Positions 61,683-64,000 of a stretch of DNA of 64,000 bases are shown piece after piece; the first letter of the stretch is position 1; each line of letters begins with the position of its first letter. The stretch spans positions 1,231,001 to 1,295,000 of the forward strand of contig NZ_CP073653.1 in NCBI RefSeq assembly GCF_018223745.1, in the 5' to 3' direction. Under the pieces are notes generated by a model that saw only the letters and a program-made list of their open reading frames with translations, was not told where the DNA came from and did no database searches. The translations under genes were made by a program, and so were the position numbers. Source of the DNA: Clostridium beijerinckii (lineage in GTDB: Bacteria > Bacillota > Clostridia > Clostridiales > Clostridiaceae).

Positions 61683-61944
61683 AATGCAGCAAGTTAAGTT
61701 ATGCTTGACTAACAAAGGGATCAGACCCTTGTGAAAAGTTATCAATTGTGGAGGTTGTACTAAATTAGCAAGTCGATTGCAAGCTCTCGACTAGCACCCC
61801 TGGGGGAAACAGAATTTTCCAAGTACAAGTAGTGTTGCACTAAATGAATTGTTTAGTGCAATCTTTTTGTTGAATTTAATTGTGAAATTACTCAAGTAAA
61901 AATTGAATATTATATTCATATTAAAAAATATGGGAGAAACATAA
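61683..61944. other. Spacer with family D RNA element
   Basis: No gene. A degenerate D-like stretch (AGCAAGTTAAGTTATGCTTGACTAAC, about 61688-61713) precedes the full element at 61767-61868. An AT-rich region leads to galU. Confidence 0.6.
61767..61868 (+). ncRNA. Family D 3' RNA element with terminator, copy 1
   Basis: AGCAAGTCGA...TCGACTAGCACCCCTGGGG: stem GTCGA/TCGAC (61772-61776, 61787-61791) encloses GCAAGC, then a CCCC-T-GGGG hairpin. A conserved CCAAGTACAAGT stretch leads to the terminator TTGCACTAAA/TTTAGTGCAA with a T-rich tail. Related copies are at 62806 and (twice) within 63490-63656. Confidence 0.65.
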
Positions 61945-62807
61945 ATGAATAAGAAAATAAGAAAAGCAATAATTCCAGCAGCAGGTCTTGGAACGAGATT
62001 CTTACCTGCAACTAAGGCTCAGCCAAAGGAGATGCTTCCTATAGTGGATAAGCCAACAATTCAATATATTATAGAGGAAGCGGTTGCTTCGGGTATTGAT
62101 AAAATTCTAATTGTTACTGGTAGAAATAAAAAATGTATTGAAGATCATTTTGATAAATCGGTTGAACTTGAAATGGAGCTTGCAAAAAACCACAAGGATG
62201 AATTATTAGAATTAGTTAAAGATATTTCAGATATGGTTGATATTCATTATATAAGACAGAAGGAACCTAGAGGATTGGGACATGCTATTCATTGTGCTAA
62301 GAGCTTTGTAGGTAATGAACCTTTTGCGATTCTTCTATAGTATATAATGAAGGGAAACCTTGCTTAAAGCAGCTTATTGATTGTTATGATGAGTACAAAA
62401 CAAGTATTTTAGGTGTTCAAAGTGTTGAACCTGAAGATGTGTGTAAGTATGGTATAGTTGATGGAATAGTAATAGAAGATAGGGTTTGCAAGGTCAAGGG
62501 ATTAGTAGAAAAGCCAAGTATAGAAGATGCACCATCTAATACTGCAATACTTGGTAGATACATAGTTACTCCTGCAATATTTGAAATCTTAGAAAATACA
62601 AAACCTGGCAAGGGAAATGAAATTCAACTTACAGATGCATTGCTAGAGCTTGCTAAAAGTGAAGCTATGTATGCTTATAACTTTGAAGGAAGAAGATACG
62701 ATGTTGGAGATAAGCTTGGATTTTTAGAAGCAACAGTAGAATATGCCTTAAGAAAGCCTGAAATTAAGGATGAGTTTATAGAGTATTTAAAAAATATAGT
62801 AAAATAG
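61945..62807 (+). pseudogene. galU: UTP-glucose-1-phosphate uridylyltransferase, broken by a short deletion
   Basis: The 5' frame (61945-62340) reads [20 protein letters not shown] and [19 protein letters not shown] through [23 protein letters not shown], then hits TAG. The 3' part resumes in another frame with [20 protein letters not shown] and runs to 62807 (FEGRRYDVGDKLGFLEAT). Relatives have GDDIV after FAILL; about 10 bases encoding GDD are missing at about 62338, removing the metal-binding motif and shifting the frame. Everything else is well kept, so the loss is recent, or is a sequencing error. An intact galU elsewhere would be needed for UDP-glucose. Confidence 0.88.
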
Positions 62808-62902
62808 CAAGTGAGTCACAAGTTAATCACTAGCACCCCTGAGGGGAAACATAATTTTCCAAGTACAAGTATTGCACTAAATTAATGTTTAGTGCAATTT
62901 TT
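62806..62902 (+). ncRNA. Family D 3' RNA element with terminator, copy 2
   Basis: Starts inside the galU stop codon: AGCAAGTGAGTCACAAGTTA, with stem GTGA/TCAC instead of GTCG/CGAC, then TAGCACCCCTGAGGGG and TTTTCCAAGTACAAGT. The terminator is TTGCACTAAA/TTTAGTGCAA (62872-62897) with TTTTTA. Confidence 0.68.
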
Positions 62903-62910
62903 ATTGTTTA

Positions 62911-62940
62911 AGAAAAATAGTTTATGGGATATAATATAAA
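62911..62940 (+). promoter_or_regulatory. Promoter with shared TTATRGGATATAAT motif, copy 3
   Basis: AAAATAGTTTATGGGATATAAT ends 30 bases before the DUF4160 start. It directly follows the family D terminator. Confidence 0.6.
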
Positions 62941-62965
62941 TAAATGAATGAATGAGGTGAACAAC

Positions 62966-63214
62966 ATGCCAGTTATTACAAGATTTTATGGGATAGTAGT
63001 AAAGATGTATCCAAATGATCATACACCACCACATTTTCATGCAATATATGGAGAATATGTTGGTGTTATAGATATAAATACATTAGAAATGATAGAAGGT
63101 GATTTATCAAATAGAGCTTTAAAATTAGTAAAAGAATGGGCTGAGAGATATCAAAAAGATTTGATAGATATGTGGAATACTAAATTATTTAGGAAGTTAG
63201 AGGGCTTAGAATAA
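62966..63214 (+). CDS. DUF4160 protein
   Basis: 82 residues from ATG 62966 (GAGGTG 6 bases upstream). PVITRFYGIVVKMYPNDHTP and PHFHAIYGEYVGVIDINTLE are the DUF4160 hallmarks, with three histidines in HTPPHFH. The C-terminal helix carries ALKLVKEWAERYQKDLIDMW. These proteins are regularly paired with DUF2442 genes, as here, and the pair has been suspected to be toxin-antitoxin-like; the biochemical role is unknown. Confidence 0.88.
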   Translation: MPVITRFYGIVVKMYPNDHTPPHFHAIYGEYVGVIDINTLEMIEGDLSNRALKLVKEWAERYQKDLIDMWNTKLFRKLEGLE

Positions 63215-63219
63215 TAATT

Positions 63220-63489
63220 ATGAATAATCCTAAAATAAAGAAAATAAAGATAGATTCTCAGCAATATATTTTAATAGTTTTATTTGATAATGGAATACTT
63301 AAAGAGATTGATTTTAAAGAAAAACTACAAAATGATTTCTACAGTGATTTAAAAAATAAGATGTTATTTGAACAAGCACAAGTTGATATTGGTGGTTATG
63401 GTGTAAGCTGGAATGAGGATATTGATATTAGTGAATATGAACTTTGGAATATTGGGAAAGTTATTAGTAATGAGTCCATTTTATTCTAG
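63220..63489 (+). CDS. DUF2442 protein
   Basis: 89 residues. QYILIVLFDNGILKEIDFKE and a C-terminal GVSWNEDIDISEYELWNIGK match the DUF2442 fold (the conserved W-x-ED-x-D-I-x3-E/L-W block). It lies 5 bases after the DUF4160 gene, in the same transcript. The exact function of the pair is not known. Confidence 0.85.
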   Translation: MNNPKIKKIKIDSQQYILIVLFDNGILKEIDFKEKLQNDFYSDLKNKMLFEQAQVDIGGYGVSWNEDIDISEYELWNIGKVISNESILF

Positions 63490-63656
63490 TTAGCAACCTC
63501 AGCCCTTCGGACAAGTCGCTCGCAAGCTCCCGACTAGCACCCCTGGGGGGAACAAAAATTAGCAAGTGAGTCACAAGTTCCTCACCAGCACTCCTGAGGT
63601 CCAAAAGTTTATAAGTACAAGTGTTGCACTAAGTGAAAGTTTAGTGCAATTTTTTG
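63490..63656 (+). ncRNA. Family D RNA element, tandem double copy with terminator
   Basis: Two cores in series. The first is AAGTCGCTCGCAAGCTCCCG then ACTAGCACCCCTGGGG (stem GTCG/CGAC). The second is AAGTGAGTCACAAGTTCCTC then ACCAGCACTCCTGAGG (stem GTGAG/CTCAC, 63566-63585). ATAAGTACAAGTG leads to the terminator TTGCACT/AGTGCAA (63624-63649) and six T. It follows the DUF2442 stop directly. Confidence 0.68.
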
Positions 63657-63660
63657 TTTT

Positions 63661-63690
63661 AAGGAAATTGGTTATAGGGTGTAATATAAT
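63661..63690 (+). promoter_or_regulatory. Promoter with shared motif, copy 4
   Basis: GAAATTGGTTATAGGGTGTAAT aligns with the motif at 36027, 59757 and 62911. It lies 41 bases before the Fic gene, directly after the D terminator. Confidence 0.55.
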
Positions 63691-63725
63691 TACTTTATAG
63701 ACAAATTGAAAGGATGTTAAAGATA

Positions 63726-64000
63726 ATGTTATTTGAGCGAAATGTTACATTTTCCGATGTTGTACCTCAATTAGAAATAAATAAATTAATTATATTGATA
63801 AAAAGATTATTGCCAGATGTTGTATTTAATATGGCGAGCTTAGAAGGAAATCCATTTACATATCCAGAAGTACAAACACTTTTAGATGGAATAACAATTG
63901 GAGGTCATAGATTAAGTGATGAGCAACAAGTTCTTCGTATAAAAGAAGGTTGGAATTTATTATTTGAAATAGTGAAGAAAGATAATATAACAATGGGGAA
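63726..64000 (+). CDS. Fic-family protein (N-terminal part; runs off the window)
   Basis: 91 residues seen. ATG 63726 with AAAGGATG upstream. MASLEGNPFTYPEVQTLLDG near residue 36 matches the N-terminal region of Fic/DOC proteins; this includes the inhibitory helix, whose usual S/T-xxx-E-G/N motif reads MASLEGN here. Fic proteins transfer AMP or related groups to target proteins through an HPFxxGNGR loop, which lies beyond the window. The catalytic part is therefore unseen. Confidence 0.75.
   Translation, partial: MLFERNVTFSDVVPQLEINKLIILIKRLLPDVVFNMASLEGNPFTYPEVQTLLDGITIGGHRLSDEQQVLRIKEGWNLLFEIVKKDNITMG

Overview
The window is a low-GC, AT-rich Gram-positive chromosome segment that looks like a Clostridium of the C. 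beijerinckii / solventogenic group. This is inferred from four things: strong AGGAGG-type ribosome sites, a single-chain clostridial-type PurL, FabK instead of FabI, and the gene order of the fatty-acid cluster. No rRNA, tRNA or CRISPR array was seen.

Layout. 1-800: the 3' end of an amino-acid ABC ATPase and a small zinc-ribbon gene. 900-13050: a purine de novo cluster purL-E-C-F-M-N-H-D, with repetitive palindromes inserted in three of its spacers. 13050-24730: an accessory region holding a GYDK-repeat protein, a BlaI/M56 sensor pair with a perfect operator, an Rpn-type nuclease between 63-bp direct repeats, a MntA/HepT-like toxin-antitoxin pair, a TPR protein, a small secreted protein, an IS3 element and a GerMN-like lipoprotein. 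24850-35482: a complete type II fatty-acid and acetyl-CoA carboxylase cluster (fabT-H-K-D-G-F-accB-fabZ-accC-D-A) with a FabT-type palindrome over the promoter; no acpP is present. 36082-39750: two paralogous AAA-ATPase/PD-(D/E)XK proteins flanking a HutP-family gene. 40296-42974: a TrpX-type ABC transporter. 43958-62807: an exopolysaccharide or capsule locus with Wzz, tyrosine kinase, PHP phosphatase, initiating sugar transferase, all enzymes for GDP-D-glycero-manno-heptose, glycosyltransferases, acetyltransferases, Wzy, Wzx, a CDP-glycerol-type transferase, an IspD/TarI-like cytidylyltransferase with an SDR, and a galU broken by a small deletion. 62966-64000: DUF4160, DUF2442 and the start of a Fic protein.

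The most unusual content is between the genes. I see at least five repeat or RNA families: (A) about 200-340-bp palindromic MITE-like elements ending in TATAGATAAAC/GTTTATCTATA, at least twelve full or partial copies; (B) a roughly 70-bp palindrome that twice sits inside the loop of an A element; (C) AT-rich elements carrying runs of 7-bp (heptanucleotide) repeats; (D) a 3'-end RNA element with covarying hairpins and its own terminator; (E) a roughly 75-90-nt promoter-pseudoknot-terminator unit in two copies whose first pseudoknot stem covaries. Families D and E are the best candidates for undescribed structured RNAs. The A, B and C elements also sit inside operons, so they must be transcribed with pur and fab/acc mRNAs.
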